A DNA stretch of 64,000 bases from Lutibacter sp. Hel_I_33_5 (GTDB lineage Bacteria > Bacteroidota > Bacteroidia > Flavobacteriales > Flavobacteriaceae). Below the pieces are notes generated by a model. That model did not search any database and was not told the DNA's origin. It saw only the letters and a list, made by a program, of their open reading frames with translations. This document shows positions 28,449-37,802 of the stretch, one piece after another; the stretch's first letter is position 1; each line of letters starts with the position of its first letter. The stretch lies in assembly GCF_007827455.1 (NCBI RefSeq), contig NZ_VISM01000001.1, forward strand, positions 1,775,501 through 1,839,500. Direction: 5' to 3'. The position numbers and the translations under genes were made by a program.

Positions 28449-28808
28449 TTATTTCTCTACCTTCAAAACATCGGCAATAATACGCTCTAATTCTGGTTTT
28501 GGTAAGGCTCCATTTGCCATTTGTGGTTCTCCTTCTGCAGGACAAAATAACATAGAAGGAATACTTCTTATTCCAAACGCCGCAGATAATTCTGGTTGCG
28601 CTTCGGTATCAATTTTATAAATGTTTATTTTCTCTCCATATTCTTCAGAAAGCTTCTCTAAAACTGGAGCTAACATTTTACAAGGTCCACACCAATCAGC
28701 ATAAAAATCTACTAATGCTGGTACTTTTCCTTCAAACTTCCATTCTTTATTTTCTTCAAAATTAAAAACCTTTTCTAAAAATGTTTCTTTTGTTAAATTT
28801 TCTGTCAT
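28449..28808 (-). CDS. trxA: Thioredoxin
   Basis: This 119-residue cytosolic disulfide reductase has the active site DWCGPCK and the cis-Pro loop GIRSIPSMLFC. The frame is open 15 codons further, but MTENLTKETFLEKVF at 28808 is the normal start, and the promoter element lies right upstream within the longer frame. An extra Cys after the cis-Pro loop (MLFCPAEGE) is less usual. It is monocistronic, divergent from the DoxX-like gene. Confidence 0.95.
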   Translation of the reverse strand: MTENLTKETFLEKVFNFEENKEWKFEGKVPALVDFYADWCGPCKMLAPVLEKLSEEYGEKINIYKIDTEAQPELSAAFGIRSIPSMLFCPAEGEPQMANGALPKPELERIIADVLKVEK

Positions 28809-28827
28809 ATTTAATTTTATAATTGTG

Positions 28828-28856
28828 CTAAAGTAGTCGTTTTTATTAAACACAAA
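28828..28856 (-). promoter_or_regulatory. Promoter of trxA
   Basis: On the minus strand TTTG (plus 28853-28856) and TACTTTAG (plus 28828-28835) lie 17 bases apart. The -7 element has one mismatch to TAnnTTTG. It sits 20 bases before the trxA ATG and supports the shorter start. Confidence 0.55.
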
Positions 28857-28943
28857 TTACAATTATAAAAAACACATACTCTTAACTCTAAGTAATTTTT
28901 GTATCTTATACCCTCAACTATTTAATAATTAATCTTTTATATT

Positions 28944-29318
28944 ATGAATTCTAAAGTAACTACAATTGCACAATATGTATTAGGTGTAGCCATGCTAATT
29001 TTTGGATTAAATAAGTTTTTTGGGTTTATGCCAGCACCAGATTTACCTTTAAAAGCAAAAATTTTTATGACTGCTCTAGATAGTAGTGGGTATATTTTTC
29101 CGCTTTTAGGTGTTTTTTACATTCTAGCCGGAATTTTACTAGTAACTAAAAAAGCAATACCATTTGCTTTATTGATTTTAGTACCTGTTTCTATAAATAT
29201 TGTTGCTTTTCACTTAAAGCTAGATCCAAAAGGAGTATTATTTGCCTTAATTATTGCCACTCTAAACGGATACCTAATCTATGCTCATTGGGATCGATTT
29301 AAATCTTTATTTAACTAA
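28944..29318 (+). CDS. DoxX-like membrane protein
   Basis: The 124-residue protein has four transmembrane helices (AQYVLGVAMLIFGLNKFFGF, YIFPLLGVFYILAGILLV, ALLILVPVSINIVAFHL, FALIIATLNGYLIYAHW). The start, with a Gly-x-x-Lys-Phe after helix 1, is the DoxX/DoxD-type pattern. DoxX-like proteins are often linked to quinone or thiol chemistry, and the divergent thioredoxin gene would fit, but this is inference only. A terminator follows 20 bases after the stop. Confidence 0.75.
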   Translation: MNSKVTTIAQYVLGVAMLIFGLNKFFGFMPAPDLPLKAKIFMTALDSSGYIFPLLGVFYILAGILLVTKKAIPFALLILVPVSINIVAFHLKLDPKGVLFALIIATLNGYLIYAHWDRFKSLFN

Positions 29319-29337
29319 AATAAAGTTAAAATTTAAC

Positions 29338-29370
29338 AAAACCGTTTCATTTATTAACTGAAACGGTTTT
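29338..29370 (+). terminator. Intrinsic terminator after the DoxX-like gene
   Basis: The stem AAAACCGTTTC/GAAACGGTTTT has an 11-base loop and is followed by an AT-rich tract (ATTTATATT). It ends the DoxX-like transcript. Confidence 0.8.
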
Positions 29371-29378
29371 ATTTATAT

Positions 29379-29386
29379 TAATTTTG
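29379..29386 (+). promoter_or_regulatory. -7 element upstream of prolyl oligopeptidase
   Basis: TAATTTTG is an exact TAnnTTTG. It lies 30 bases before the ATG at 29417 and overlaps the earliest ATG of the frame (29384), so it supports the later start. No clear -33 TTG is seen, because the preceding terminator occupies that space. Confidence 0.5.
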
Positions 29387-29416
29387 ATGAATTGTCAAAT
29401 TTATAGACTCATAATT

Positions 29417-31570
29417 ATGAAAAAACTAATCATACCTATTCTTTGCACCATTATTTTACAATCTTGTAAGGAAGAACAAAAACAAAGAAATATAGACGTG
29501 AATTATCCTGAAACAGCAAAAAAAGCAGTTATAGATACTATTTTTGGAACCGAAGTTATTGACAATTATAGATGGTTAGAAGATGATAGAAGCAAGGAAA
29601 CAGAGGCTTGGGTAAAAGCAGAAAACGAAGTTACATTTAACTACCTTGATAAAATTCCATACAGAAGTCAATTAAAAGACAGGTTAGAGCAACTTTGGAA
29701 TTATGAAAAAGTTGGGACACCTTTTATAGAAGGAGATTATACGTATTTTTATAAAAATGATGGATTACAAAATCATTACGTTTTATATCGTAAAAAAGAT
29801 GACGGTAAAGAAGAAGTTTTTTTAGACCCAAATACCTTTGCAGAAGATGGAACAACTTCTTTAGGTTCAGTGAGTTTTTCTAAAGATGGAAAAACGCTTG
29901 CCTATTCTATTTCTGAAGGCGGTTCTGATTGGCGTAAAATATTAGTTATGGATGCCGAATCTAAAACCATAAAAGAAGACACCTTAGTTGATGTAAAATT
30001 CTCTGGAATATCTTGGTACAAAAACGAAGGTTTTTACTATTCTAGTTACGATAAACCTAAAGGAAGTGAATTATCGGCAAAAACAGATCAGCACAAATTA
30101 TACTATCATAAATTAGGAACATCACAAAAAAATGATCCCGTAATTTTTGGTGAAAAAGCATCAGAAAAACATAGATATGTAGGCGGTTATTTAACAGAAG
30201 ATGATAAGTATTTAGTAATTACAGCTTCAACCTCAACTTCAGGTAACAAGCTATTTATCAAAAATTTATCTGACAATAATTCGAAATTAATAACAGTTAT
30301 CAATAATTTTGATAGTGATACATATATTGTAGAAAGTAGAGGAAGTAAATTATATTTAACAACTAATTTAAACACACCCAATAGAAAAGTAATAACCGTT
30401 GATGCTGCAAATCCAACCCAAGAAAACTGGAAAGATTTTATTCCTGAAACAGAAAATGTCTTGAGTTTAAATTCTGGTGCTGGGTATTTCTTTGCCAAAT
30501 ATATGGTAGATGCAGTTTCTAAAGTATTACAATATGATTTTGAAGGAAACCTTATTAGAGAGGTCAAACTTCCCGGAGTAGGTTCAGCCGGTGGTTTTAG
30601 CGGAAAAGCTAAAGCAAAAGAATTGTACTTTTCATTTACCAATTATAACACACCAACCTCTTCGTATAAGTTTAATCCGAAAGACGGAACCTATACTTCT
30701 TATTGGAAACCAGCAATCGATTTTAATTCTGATGATTACGAAAGCAAACAAGTCTTTTATGCATCAAAAGATGGTACAAAAGTTCCGATGATTATCACCC
30801 ACAAAAAAGGAATAAAGTTAAACGGAAAGAATCCTACTATCTTATATGGTTATGGCGGATTTAACATCAGTCTAACACCAAGTTTTAGTATTACAAACTC
30901 TGTTTGGATGGAGCAAGGCGGTGTGTATGCTGTTCCTAATTTGCGAGGTGGTGGTGAATACGGAAAAAAATGGCATGTTGCAGGAACTAAAATGAAAAAG
31001 CAAAATGTTTTTGATGATTTTATTGCGGCTGCTGAATATTTAATCAAAGAAAACTATACATCTTCCGATTATTTAGCAATCCGTGGTGGCTCTAACGGAG
31101 GATTATTAGTAGGTGCGACCATGACGCAAAGACCTGATTTAATGAAAGTGGCTTTGCCTGCGGTTGGAGTTTTAGATATGTTACGTTACCATACATTTAC
31201 AGCTGGAGCTGGTTGGGCGTATGATTACGGAACTGCCGATGACAACAAAGAAATGTTTGACTATTTAAAAGGATATTCGCCAGTACATAATGTAAAAGAA
31301 GGGGTGTCATATCCTGCAACTATGGTTACAACTGGAGATCATGATGATAGAGTGGTACCTGCACATAGTTTTAAATTTGCTGCTGAATTGCAAGACAAAC
31401 AAACTGGTAATAACCCAACATTAATTAGAATTGAAACCAATGCAGGTCATGGTGCTGGAACTCCGGTTACAAAAACAATTGAACAATATGCAGATATTTT
31501 TGGATTTACATTATTTAATATGGGGTTTGACCGTTTACCAAATCCACCAAAAAGTAAAATAAAAGGATAA
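29417..31570 (+). CDS. Prolyl oligopeptidase, lipoprotein form
   Basis: This 717-residue S9A serine peptidase cleaves short peptides after proline. The N-terminus is a lipoprotein signal ([12 protein letters not shown], Cys18), so it should be periplasmic. A seven-bladed propeller fills about 80-410, and the hydrolase domain follows. The catalytic residues are recognisable: Ser in [11 protein letters not shown], Asp in [10 protein letters not shown] and His in NAGHGAG near residue 678. The frame starts 11 codons earlier (29384), but MKKLIIPIL at 29417 is the true start of the signal. Confidence 0.95.
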   Translation: MKKLIIPILCTIILQSCKEEQKQRNIDVNYPETAKKAVIDTIFGTEVIDNYRWLEDDRSKETEAWVKAENEVTFNYLDKIPYRSQLKDRLEQLWNYEKVGTPFIEGDYTYFYKNDGLQNHYVLYRKKDDGKEEVFLDPNTFAEDGTTSLGSVSFSKDGKTLAYSISEGGSDWRKILVMDAESKTIKEDTLVDVKFSGISWYKNEGFYYSSYDKPKGSELSAKTDQHKLYYHKLGTSQKNDPVIFGEKASEKHRYVGGYLTEDDKYLVITASTSTSGNKLFIKNLSDNNSKLITVINNFDSDTYIVESRGSKLYLTTNLNTPNRKVITVDAANPTQENWKDFIPETENVLSLNSGAGYFFAKYMVDAVSKVLQYDFEGNLIREVKLPGVGSAGGFSGKAKAKELYFSFTNYNTPTSSYKFNPKDGTYTSYWKPAIDFNSDDYESKQVFYASKDGTKVPMIITHKKGIKLNGKNPTILYGYGGFNISLTPSFSITNSVWMEQGGVYAVPNLRGGGEYGKKWHVAGTKMKKQNVFDDFIAAAEYLIKENYTSSDYLAIRGGSNGGLLVGATMTQRPDLMKVALPAVGVLDMLRYHTFTAGAGWAYDYGTADDNKEMFDYLKGYSPVHNVKEGVSYPATMVTTGDHDDRVVPAHSFKFAAELQDKQTGNNPTLIRIETNAGHGAGTPVTKTIEQYADIFGFTLFNMGFDRLPNPPKSKIKG

Positions 31571-31595
31571 TCAAATTATCTAAAAAACAAATACT

Positions 31596-31633
31596 TATTT
31601 TTGCCGCAGATATAAATTATCTGCGGTTTTTTT
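31596..31633 (+). promoter_or_regulatory. -7 element fused to a terminator hairpin that abuts the start codon
   Basis: TATTTTTG (31596-31603), an exact TAnnTTTG, is followed directly by a hairpin CCGCAGATA / TATCTGCGG (31604-31612 with 31618-31626) and seven T (31627-31633); the next base starts the ATG of the ABC ATPase gene. The hairpin can terminate prolyl oligopeptidase read-through. If the -7 box is active, it would also be part of the leader of the ABC gene. Confidence 0.7.
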
Positions 31634-32563
31634 ATGCTAAAAGTTAACACTATTTCTTTTTCTTACGATGATGATAAACCTGTTTTATCAAATATCAATT
31701 TCTCTTTAAAAAAAGGAGAACATTTATGTGTGATGGGAGAAAGTGGTTGTGGAAAATCGACACTTTTAAAAGTCATTTACGGATTATTAGATGTTAATAA
31801 TGGAGATTTATTTTGGAACGAAACTCAGATTTTAGGACCAGAACACCATTTAGTCCCTGGAATGGATTTCTTTAAATATGTTGCTCAAGATTTTGATTTG
31901 ATGCCGTTTATTTCTGTTACCGAAAACATTAAGAAATTTTTGTCTCGTTTTTATCCTGAAGAAGCTCAAAAAAGAACTGTAGAATTATTAGAAGTCATAG
32001 AAATGACTGAGTTCGCAAACGAAAAAGTTAAAAATTTAAGTGGCGGACAACAACAACGTGTTGCCATAGCAAGAGCTTTGGCAAAAGAACCTGAATTATT
32101 GCTGTTAGACGAACCTTTTAGCCAAATAGATAATTTTAAAAAGAACTCTTTACGCAGGAAATTATTTGGGTATTTAAAAGAAAAAAACATTGCCTGTATT
32201 GTTGCAACACATGATGGAAATGATGCTCTTTCTTTTGCCGATAACATGATTGTGATTCAAAATAATCGAATCATCGCAAATGATGCTCCAAAAAACCTAT
32301 ATACCAATCCGACGATAAAATATGTTGCAACGTTATTTGATGATGTCAACGAAATTGTTATCGACGGAAAAACTATTTTATTATTCCCACACCAATTAAA
32401 AGTGGTTGAGAATTCTAACCTTAAAGCGATTGTAAAAAAATCGTATTACAAAGGTTCTTATTGGCTGATTGAAGCTGAATTAGATGGAAATAAAGTGTTT
32501 TTTAATCATGCTTCTAATTTAAAAAAAGAAGAAAAAGTAAAGCTTCTATTTATTAAGAGATAA
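31634..32563 (+). CDS. ABC transporter ATP-binding protein (importer type, with C-terminal regulatory region)
   Basis: The 309-residue ATPase has Walker A GESGCGKST, the signature NLSGGQQQRVA, Walker B LLLLDEPFSQID and the switch His in VATHDGND. About 90 residues follow the ATPase core (VDEIVIDGKTILLFPHQLKV-like region, from about 235), as in importer ATPases with a TOBE-type tail. No permease gene is next to it, so it is an orphan ATPase. The U-run of a terminator ends one base before the ATG, leaving no room for a normal ribosome site. Confidence 0.88.
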   Translation: MLKVNTISFSYDDDKPVLSNINFSLKKGEHLCVMGESGCGKSTLLKVIYGLLDVNNGDLFWNETQILGPEHHLVPGMDFFKYVAQDFDLMPFISVTENIKKFLSRFYPEEAQKRTVELLEVIEMTEFANEKVKNLSGGQQQRVAIARALAKEPELLLLDEPFSQIDNFKKNSLRRKLFGYLKEKNIACIVATHDGNDALSFADNMIVIQNNRIIANDAPKNLYTNPTIKYVATLFDDVNEIVIDGKTILLFPHQLKVVENSNLKAIVKKSYYKGSYWLIEAELDGNKVFFNHASNLKKEEKVKLLFIKR

Positions 32564-32564
32564 T

Positions 32565-32580
32565 TTTATCGTACGATAAA
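32565..32580. repeat. 16-bp perfect palindrome
   Basis: TTTATCGTACGATAAA reads the same on both strands and lies one base after the ABC ATPase stop. No T-run follows, so it is not a typical terminator; it may be a short hairpin or a protein site. Confidence 0.45.
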
Positions 32581-32625
32581 CCTAACATACAATAATTTTG
32601 ATTGATATTTAGTAACCTATCACTA

Positions 32626-32652
32626 AGTTGAAATCAGTTCGCAGGAATGACA
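32626..32652. repeat. REP-like fragment (TGTCATTCCTGCGA family)
   Basis: In reverse complement this reads TGTCATTCCTGCGAACTG. The first 14 bases match a dispersed intergenic sequence I know from flavobacterial genomes (TGTCATTCCTGCGAAGGCAGG). Here only one arm is present, so it looks like a decayed copy between two convergent genes. Confidence 0.35.
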
Positions 32653-32656
32653 TTTA

Positions 32657-33106
32657 TTAACTAATTCCCTCTATTTTAATTGTATTTCCATTAAAAACAA
32701 AAACATCATTGAGTTCTTTTCCAAGTAATAGTTTTCCTATTGGTGAAGCTGAAGAAATTGCAAAATAAGTTTCATTTTCAACAGTTAATTGACCACAAGA
32801 AATAGATAAAAAATAATTTACTTTATTCGTTTTTACAATACTTCCTAAACGTATATTTTTTGAAGTTTTAGAAAAGTCAATTCTAACCAATACTTCCTTC
32901 ATTTGTTGAATTCCCATAAGTTGCTGACCAGCTTTTTCCATTTCTAACTGCAACATAGCTCTTCCTGTTTCATGCTTATCACCAGCAGAACTTTTAGTTT
33001 CAGAACCTAGTGCTTTTTGATTGTCAGAAATTATCTTTTCAACCGTTTTTAAACGTTGATTTACATAGTTTTTACATTGGTTAAAAAGTTCTTGTTTTAT
33101 CTTCAT
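32657..33106 (-). CDS. GreA/GreB-like transcription elongation factor homologue
   Basis: The 149 residues have a coiled-coil N-terminal half (about 1-75) and a C-terminal FKBP-like domain with the Gre pattern ISSASPIGKLLLGKELNDVF followed by a short beta strand. The coiled-coil tip lacks the clearly conserved acidic pair of true GreA, so RNA-cleavage activity is uncertain. Its ATG overlaps the stop of the upstream FAD oxidoreductase gene (ATGA, 4 bases), so the two are translationally coupled. Confidence 0.75.
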   Translation of the reverse strand: MKIKQELFNQCKNYVNQRLKTVEKIISDNQKALGSETKSSAGDKHETGRAMLQLEMEKAGQQLMGIQQMKEVLVRIDFSKTSKNIRLGSIVKTNKVNYFLSISCGQLTVENETYFAISSASPIGKLLLGKELNDVFVFNGNTIKIEGIS

Positions 33107-34209
33107 GTTAATTCTGCTAACTCTTTACCAATTAAGCTACCAATAGCAATTCCCATTCCGCCCAAACGAACTCCACAAAAAACATTAGTAGATAATTGAT
33201 TTACAATGATTTTCTTTTGATTTCCAACACCCATAATTCCGCTCCAACGATGCTCAATTTCAAAGTCGGTATTCGGTAAAATGATATTTTTTAAAATATC
33301 TTCTAGTTTATTTTGAATCGTTTCTGTAACTCCAAAATCGGTAGTTTCTTCCGCTTTAAAGTCAAGGTTTCTACCGCCACCAAATAAAATCCGATTGTCA
33401 ATATTCCTAAAATAATAATAGCCTTTATCTAAATGAAAAGTTCCTCTAATCTTTAAGTTATTAATCGGTTTTGTAATTAATACTTGCGCTCTAGCGGGTT
33501 GCACATTTTCATTTAATAACTGATTTGCAAAACCATTGGTTGCAATCAATAATTTGTTCGTTTTAAATTCAACTTGATTTGTTTTTACAGCAACCTGATC
33601 TCCGTTTTCAATAAACTTTTCTACGGTACAATTATTTATAATTTTAATGCCACTTTTTTTAGCTAAAGAAAGTAACTGCGTAGCCATTTTTCCTGTATCA
33701 ATTTGTCCTTCAAACTGGTTAGTAATATAATTTTTATGAATATTATTAAAGTTAAAAATATTGTTATCAACTGTAAAAACATTATCATTAAAAAGAGGTT
33801 TTAATATGGTGTTTATCGATTCTTTTTTGGACAAACACTCTTCAAAAAGAGCTTCGTCTAAAAATAATTCATAGCCTTTATTTTGTTGAAAATCGATATT
33901 TTTATCTCCTAAATTCTGTCGTAATAATTGTAAACCTTCCCAACGTTTTTTCACCAAATTAAATACTTCTTTCTCAGAGTGTGTTTTTAAATCGTCTATC
34001 AGTTCAGATAAACTTCCAAAACAAGCAAAACCTGCGTTTTTTGTGCTAGCTCCTTGCGGTAACATTCCTTTTTCTATGATTAAAATATTCGCTTTTGGGT
34101 GTTTGTTTTTTAAAGTTAAAGCACAATTTAAACCTACAATTCCGCTACCAACAACCGTAAAATCAATGTTAGTAAACCATTCTTTTATTTCCCAATAACT
34201 ATAGTTCAT
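33103..34209 (-). CDS. FAD-dependent oxidoreductase, DAO / glycine-oxidase fold
   Basis: The 368 residues begin with the dinucleotide motif VVGSGIVGLNCAL (about 19-31) and continue with IIEKGMLPQGASTKNAGFA, as in D-amino-acid oxidase-like enzymes. The C-terminal part has RILFGGGRN and the second FAD-contact segment GVRLGGMGIAIGSLIG. The substrate is unknown. A GNAT gene lies directly upstream (stop and start adjacent) and the Gre-like gene directly downstream (4-base overlap), so the three form an operon. Confidence 0.85.
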   Translation of the reverse strand: MNYSYWEIKEWFTNIDFTVVGSGIVGLNCALTLKNKHPKANILIIEKGMLPQGASTKNAGFACFGSLSELIDDLKTHSEKEVFNLVKKRWEGLQLLRQNLGDKNIDFQQNKGYELFLDEALFEECLSKKESINTILKPLFNDNVFTVDNNIFNFNNIHKNYITNQFEGQIDTGKMATQLLSLAKKSGIKIINNCTVEKFIENGDQVAVKTNQVEFKTNKLLIATNGFANQLLNENVQPARAQVLITKPINNLKIRGTFHLDKGYYYFRNIDNRILFGGGRNLDFKAEETTDFGVTETIQNKLEDILKNIILPNTDFEIEHRWSGIMGVGNQKKIIVNQLSTNVFCGVRLGGMGIAIGSLIGKELAELT

Positions 34210-34656
34210 TTAAATCGTTTTTTCAAAACAAACACTGTTTTCTGCATCTTTATATTGACCATAATTCGGAATTTGATTATAACCACATTTTTTGTAAAAT
34301 TTTAGCGCTTCAACCTGTCTTTTTCCTGTTTCTAGAACACACTTTTTATAGCCTAATTCAACTGTCCAAATTTCAAGTTCTTTTATTATTCCTTGAGCAA
34401 AACCCTTTCCTCTTCCATCCGAAGAAACAAACATTCTTTTTATTTCCATCGAATCGTCATTAAAATGTTTTATTGCTCCACAACCAACAGGAATCTCATC
34501 ATTATAAATAACCACCACATTTTTTATAACATCAATATTATTATACTGATTATAAAAATCGTGCTCATCTCCGTCAGTAACTTTTAAGAATGCATCCAAA
34601 TCTTTTAAAAGATTGATAAAATCTTGGTTTTTGGAATTGATTCTTATTATTTTCAT
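34210..34656 (-). CDS. GNAT-family acetyltransferase
   Basis: The 148-residue protein has the acetyl-CoA loop as RMFVSSDGRGKGFAQGIIKE (Q/R-x-x-G-x-G/A variant) and the C-terminal KFYKKCGYNQIP motif. The acceptor cannot be predicted. It is the first gene of the three-gene operon with the FAD oxidoreductase and the Gre-like factor, and its stop directly precedes the oxidoreductase start. Confidence 0.85.
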   Translation of the reverse strand: MKIIRINSKNQDFINLLKDLDAFLKVTDGDEHDFYNQYNNIDVIKNVVVIYNDEIPVGCGAIKHFNDDSMEIKRMFVSSDGRGKGFAQGIIKELEIWTVELGYKKCVLETGKRQVEALKFYKKCGYNQIPNYGQYKDAENSVCFEKTI

Positions 34657-34713
34657 ATTGTAAATGGCATTCGATTCTGTGTCATTTTCAGTGAGACAAA
34701 ATTAAAATTATCA

Positions 34714-35796
34714 TCAGAATTCAAATTGTAATTGTACCCAAACAGGCTCCTTTTTTTCTGTGTCTAAGTTAGCAAAAGAAATGCCTAATAAACGAACAGA
34801 ATTTTCTAGTTTGTTTTGATACAATAACTCTTTAACAATTGGTAAAAAGTCTTCTTTTTTTTGAATGAATTTTGAAATCGTTTTACTTCTAGTTTGTTGA
34901 GTAAAGTCTGAATATTTAATTTTTAATGTAATGGTTTTTCCTTTCGTATTTGTGCTTACCATTCTTCGCTCTAGTTCTTCAGCTATTTTCTCTAAACGCT
35001 CCATCATAAAAACTTCCGAAGAAATATTTTCATTAAACGTTCTCTCAGCTGCTATTGACTTTCTTATTCGGTTTGGTTTTACTTTACTATTATGAATTCC
35101 TCGAACAATATTAAAATAATGCGCACCAGATTTGCCAAATAACTTTGTTAGTTCTTCAATTGATTTTAGTTTTAAATCGATGCCTTTAAAAATCCCTAGA
35201 TTGTACATTTTTGCAGCCGTAACTTTACCGACCCCATAAAATTTATTGACAGGTAATTCTTCTAAAAACTGAATAACTTCTTCTGGATGAACCGTTTTTT
35301 GCCCATTAGGTTTGTTAATATCAGAAGCAACTTTGGCTATAAATTTATTGATGGAAATTCCTGCTGATGCTCGTAACCCAGTTTCTTCAAAAATTCGAGC
35401 TCTAATTTCTCTAGCAATATCATTAGCAGAAGGATTCCCTTTTTTATTTTCGGTAACATCCAAATAAGCTTCATCCAAAGAAAGAGGCTCAACCAAATCT
35501 GTATATTCGTGAAAAATTTCCCTGATTTTAGTTGATATTTCTTTATAACGTGCAAAATCTGTTTTTACAAAAATTAAATGCGGACATTTTTGTTTCGCTA
35601 AAACTCCGCTCATAGCCGATTTTACACCAAATTTACGTGCCTCATAACTAGCTGCAGAAATTACACCTCTTGTTCCTCCTCCACCAACAGCAATTGCCTT
35701 TCCTCTTAATTCAGGATTATCCAATTGTGCTACCGACGCGTAATAGGCATCCATATCTACATGAATAATTTTACGGAACGGTTCTTGACACTTCAT
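34714..35796 (-). CDS. dinB: DNA polymerase IV (Y-family)
   Basis: This 360-residue lesion-bypass polymerase has IIHVDMDAYYASV with the first metal Asp and VEPLSLDEAYLDV with the second acidic cluster. The helix-hairpin-helix and little-finger regions follow (FYGVGKVTAAKMYNLGI). Length is normal. A TATTTTTG -7-like box ends only four bases before this ATG on the minus strand (35801-35808), so the message could be leaderless if that box is used. It is divergent from the CarboxypepD-reg gene. Confidence 0.95.
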   Translation of the reverse strand: MKCQEPFRKIIHVDMDAYYASVAQLDNPELRGKAIAVGGGGTRGVISAASYEARKFGVKSAMSGVLAKQKCPHLIFVKTDFARYKEISTKIREIFHEYTDLVEPLSLDEAYLDVTENKKGNPSANDIAREIRARIFEETGLRASAGISINKFIAKVASDINKPNGQKTVHPEEVIQFLEELPVNKFYGVGKVTAAKMYNLGIFKGIDLKLKSIEELTKLFGKSGAHYFNIVRGIHNSKVKPNRIRKSIAAERTFNENISSEVFMMERLEKIAEELERRMVSTNTKGKTITLKIKYSDFTQQTRSKTISKFIQKKEDFLPIVKELLYQNKLENSVRLLGISFANLDTEKKEPVWVQLQFEF

Positions 35797-35858
35797 CTAC
35801 CAAAAATAGTAACAAAGATTTTATTATTCAGATTTTTGTAACTTTAAGGAAAAAATTC

Positions 35859-36872
35859 ATGAAACATTACTTTTTTTTATTGCTTTTTTGTGGAATTAGT
35901 GTTATTTCTTTTTCTCAAAAAATAACAGGTAAGGTATTAGATAATGAGACAAATGAACCTCTTTTAGGTGTTGCTATCTATTACGATAACACAAGTATTG
36001 GAGTCACAACAGATGACAATGGAGAGTTTTCTATCATTTTCAAAAACTTAAAAACCTCTTTAGTTTTTTCTTATTTAGGGTATCAAACAGAAAAAATTAT
36101 TACATATAATCCTAATGAATCTATCGAGATTTCATTGAAGAGAAGTAATGAGAATTTAGACGAAGTGGTTATTTATAGCAAAGGTTGGACACGAGAAATG
36201 ATGTTAAAAGAATTTACCAAGCATTATTTTGGAAAAACTTTAAACGGTAAAAGCTGTCAATTAATGAATCCTGAAGAACTAAAGTTAAGATACGATTCAA
36301 AAAAGAAATCATTAAATGCCTATTCTAAATCACCTTTAACTTTTAGAAATGTTAGGCTAAAGTATTTGATAACTGTAGAACTTGAAGTTTTTGAATTATA
36401 TTACAAATATGTTAGCAAATCATTAAAAACAAAAACATTAGATTATGTTCATTACTTAGGAAGTAATTTTTACACATCAATGCAACCCAATCCTACAAAA
36501 GAAACAAAAAAAATAAGAAAAGAAACCTACCGTGGTTCTGTTTTACACTTTATGAGAGCTATCGCTAATAAAAGCCTTGCTAAAGACGGTTATTCAATTT
36601 TTGTTGCTGGAGTGCCTGTTAAAGCTGGAAGATATATAAATTCATACAAAGATGATTTTAGCGAATTTATCAAGGTGCGTCTAAAAATGCCTTTAACAAT
36701 AAGGTATAAAAATGAATTTATTTCTCAAATTAAATCATTTACCGAGTACTTTACTATTGATTCTTTTGGAAATCACGCACCAACTGATTTGGTAAGATTT
36801 GGAGGGTATTTAGGAGGTCAAAGAATGGGCGACACTTTACCCTTAGATTATTTACATAAAAACAGGAATTAA
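35859..36872 (+). CDS. Secreted CarboxypepD_reg-like domain protein
   Basis: The 337 residues start with a signal peptide (LLLFCGISVISFSQ). A carboxypeptidase-regulatory-like domain follows at about 20-95 (ITGKVLDNETNEPLLGVAIY and SLVFSYLGYQTEKI), the fold that starts many TonB receptors. No plug or barrel follows; instead there are about 230 residues of unrecognised alpha/beta sequence rich in Lys and Tyr (MMLKEFTKHYFGKTLNGKSC). Its last 4 bases overlap the end of the convergent hydrolase gene. Confidence 0.75.
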   Translation: MKHYFFLLLFCGISVISFSQKITGKVLDNETNEPLLGVAIYYDNTSIGVTTDDNGEFSIIFKNLKTSLVFSYLGYQTEKIITYNPNESIEISLKRSNENLDEVVIYSKGWTREMMLKEFTKHYFGKTLNGKSCQLMNPEELKLRYDSKKKSLNAYSKSPLTFRNVRLKYLITVELEVFELYYKYVSKSLKTKTLDYVHYLGSNFYTSMQPNPTKETKKIRKETYRGSVLHFMRAIANKSLAKDGYSIFVAGVPVKAGRYINSYKDDFSEFIKVRLKMPLTIRYKNEFISQIKSFTEYFTIDSFGNHAPTDLVRFGGYLGGQRMGDTLPLDYLHKNRN

Positions 36873-37711
36873 GTTTTTAAAAACTTAAAACATAGTTCTA
36901 AAGTTTTTTTTAATTCTTCAGGTAAAATATTTTCTTCCCAAGGATGTTTTGCACCAAATACATGGTTCGCATTTTCTATAATTTCTAATTGACTTTCTGG
37001 ATTCCATTGATGCTGGGTTTTTGCTTCATCAACCAAAACTGAAGTATCATTATCTCCATGAATAATTAAGTGAGGAATCTGAAGATTTTTAACTGCTCTT
37101 TTAATCGTTAAACGATTTTCGTTTTTGTAAAAATCTTCGTAAAATTGATAAAAATGTGGCATTTCTTGGTGAGTTCTACCATTTTTTACATAATAAACAC
37201 CTTTTTCTTTCCATTTTATAAAATCATCATTTTTTGGAAAACGTGATTTATAATCTGAAACTCCTGCTAATGTTATTACGTTTTTTATCCGCATATCTTC
37301 TTCAGATTTTATACAAACAATTCCACCACCTCTACTATGACCAATTAAAGAAATATTATTTGTATTTATCTCATTTTGATATTCAGAATTCTCATAAATC
37401 CAATCTAAAACAGTTTCTAAATCGTCTAATTCTTTGGTATAATTATTATTTCCAAATGCTTTTAAATCTGGGAAATCTATAGGTTGTTCTGCGGTTCCTC
37501 CATTATGAGAAAAATTAAATTTTAGAAAGAAAAAATCGTTCTTAGCAAACGATTCTGCCATCAAATTCCATGCGCCCCAATCTTTAAATCCTTTATACCC
37601 ATGACAAAAAATAATTATCGATTTTGGTGAGTTGTTTTCTTTATAAAAAACATCTAAAAGAATTGGTTTTTGATGTTTTCCGTTAAGTATAAGATTTGTA
37701 ATTTTCTTCAT
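36869..37711 (-). CDS. Alpha/beta-hydrolase
   Basis: The 280-residue enzyme has the oxyanion segment IIIFCHGYKGFKDWG, the nucleophile elbow GHSRGG, an Asp in IIHGDNDTSVLV and a His in NANHVFG. The substrate is unknown. The frame reaches 37759, but codons 1-16 would overlap the gdhA terminator, so the ATG at 37711 (MKKITNLILNGKHQKP) is preferred. It could be read from the gdhA promoter by read-through. Confidence 0.85.
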   Translation of the reverse strand: MKKITNLILNGKHQKPILLDVFYKENNSPKSIIIFCHGYKGFKDWGAWNLMAESFAKNDFFFLKFNFSHNGGTAEQPIDFPDLKAFGNNNYTKELDDLETVLDWIYENSEYQNEINTNNISLIGHSRGGGIVCIKSEEDMRIKNVITLAGVSDYKSRFPKNDDFIKWKEKGVYYVKNGRTHQEMPHFYQFYEDFYKNENRLTIKRAVKNLQIPHLIIHGDNDTSVLVDEAKTQHQWNPESQLEIIENANHVFGAKHPWEENILPEELKKTLELCFKFLKT

Positions 37712-37747
37712 GTAGGCTGAATTTATTTCAGTACCCATAAAAATAAA

Positions 37748-37776
37748 AAAACGCATCAAATAAATTGATGCGTTTT
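37748..37776 (-). terminator. Intrinsic terminator of gdhA
   Basis: The stem AAAACGCATCAA/TTGATGCGTTTT with a 5-base loop is followed on the minus strand by a T-rich tract. It lies 27 bases after the gdhA stop. Confidence 0.85.
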
Positions 37777-37802
37777 CTCGATTTAAATTTAAAAAAAGAA
37801 AT

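Noticed and set aside
30187..30642. 151-codon open frame on the minus strand inside the prolyl oligopeptidase gene
   Set aside because: It is antisense to a clearly functional gene, has no motif or promoter, and its residues reflect reversed codons of the sense strand.
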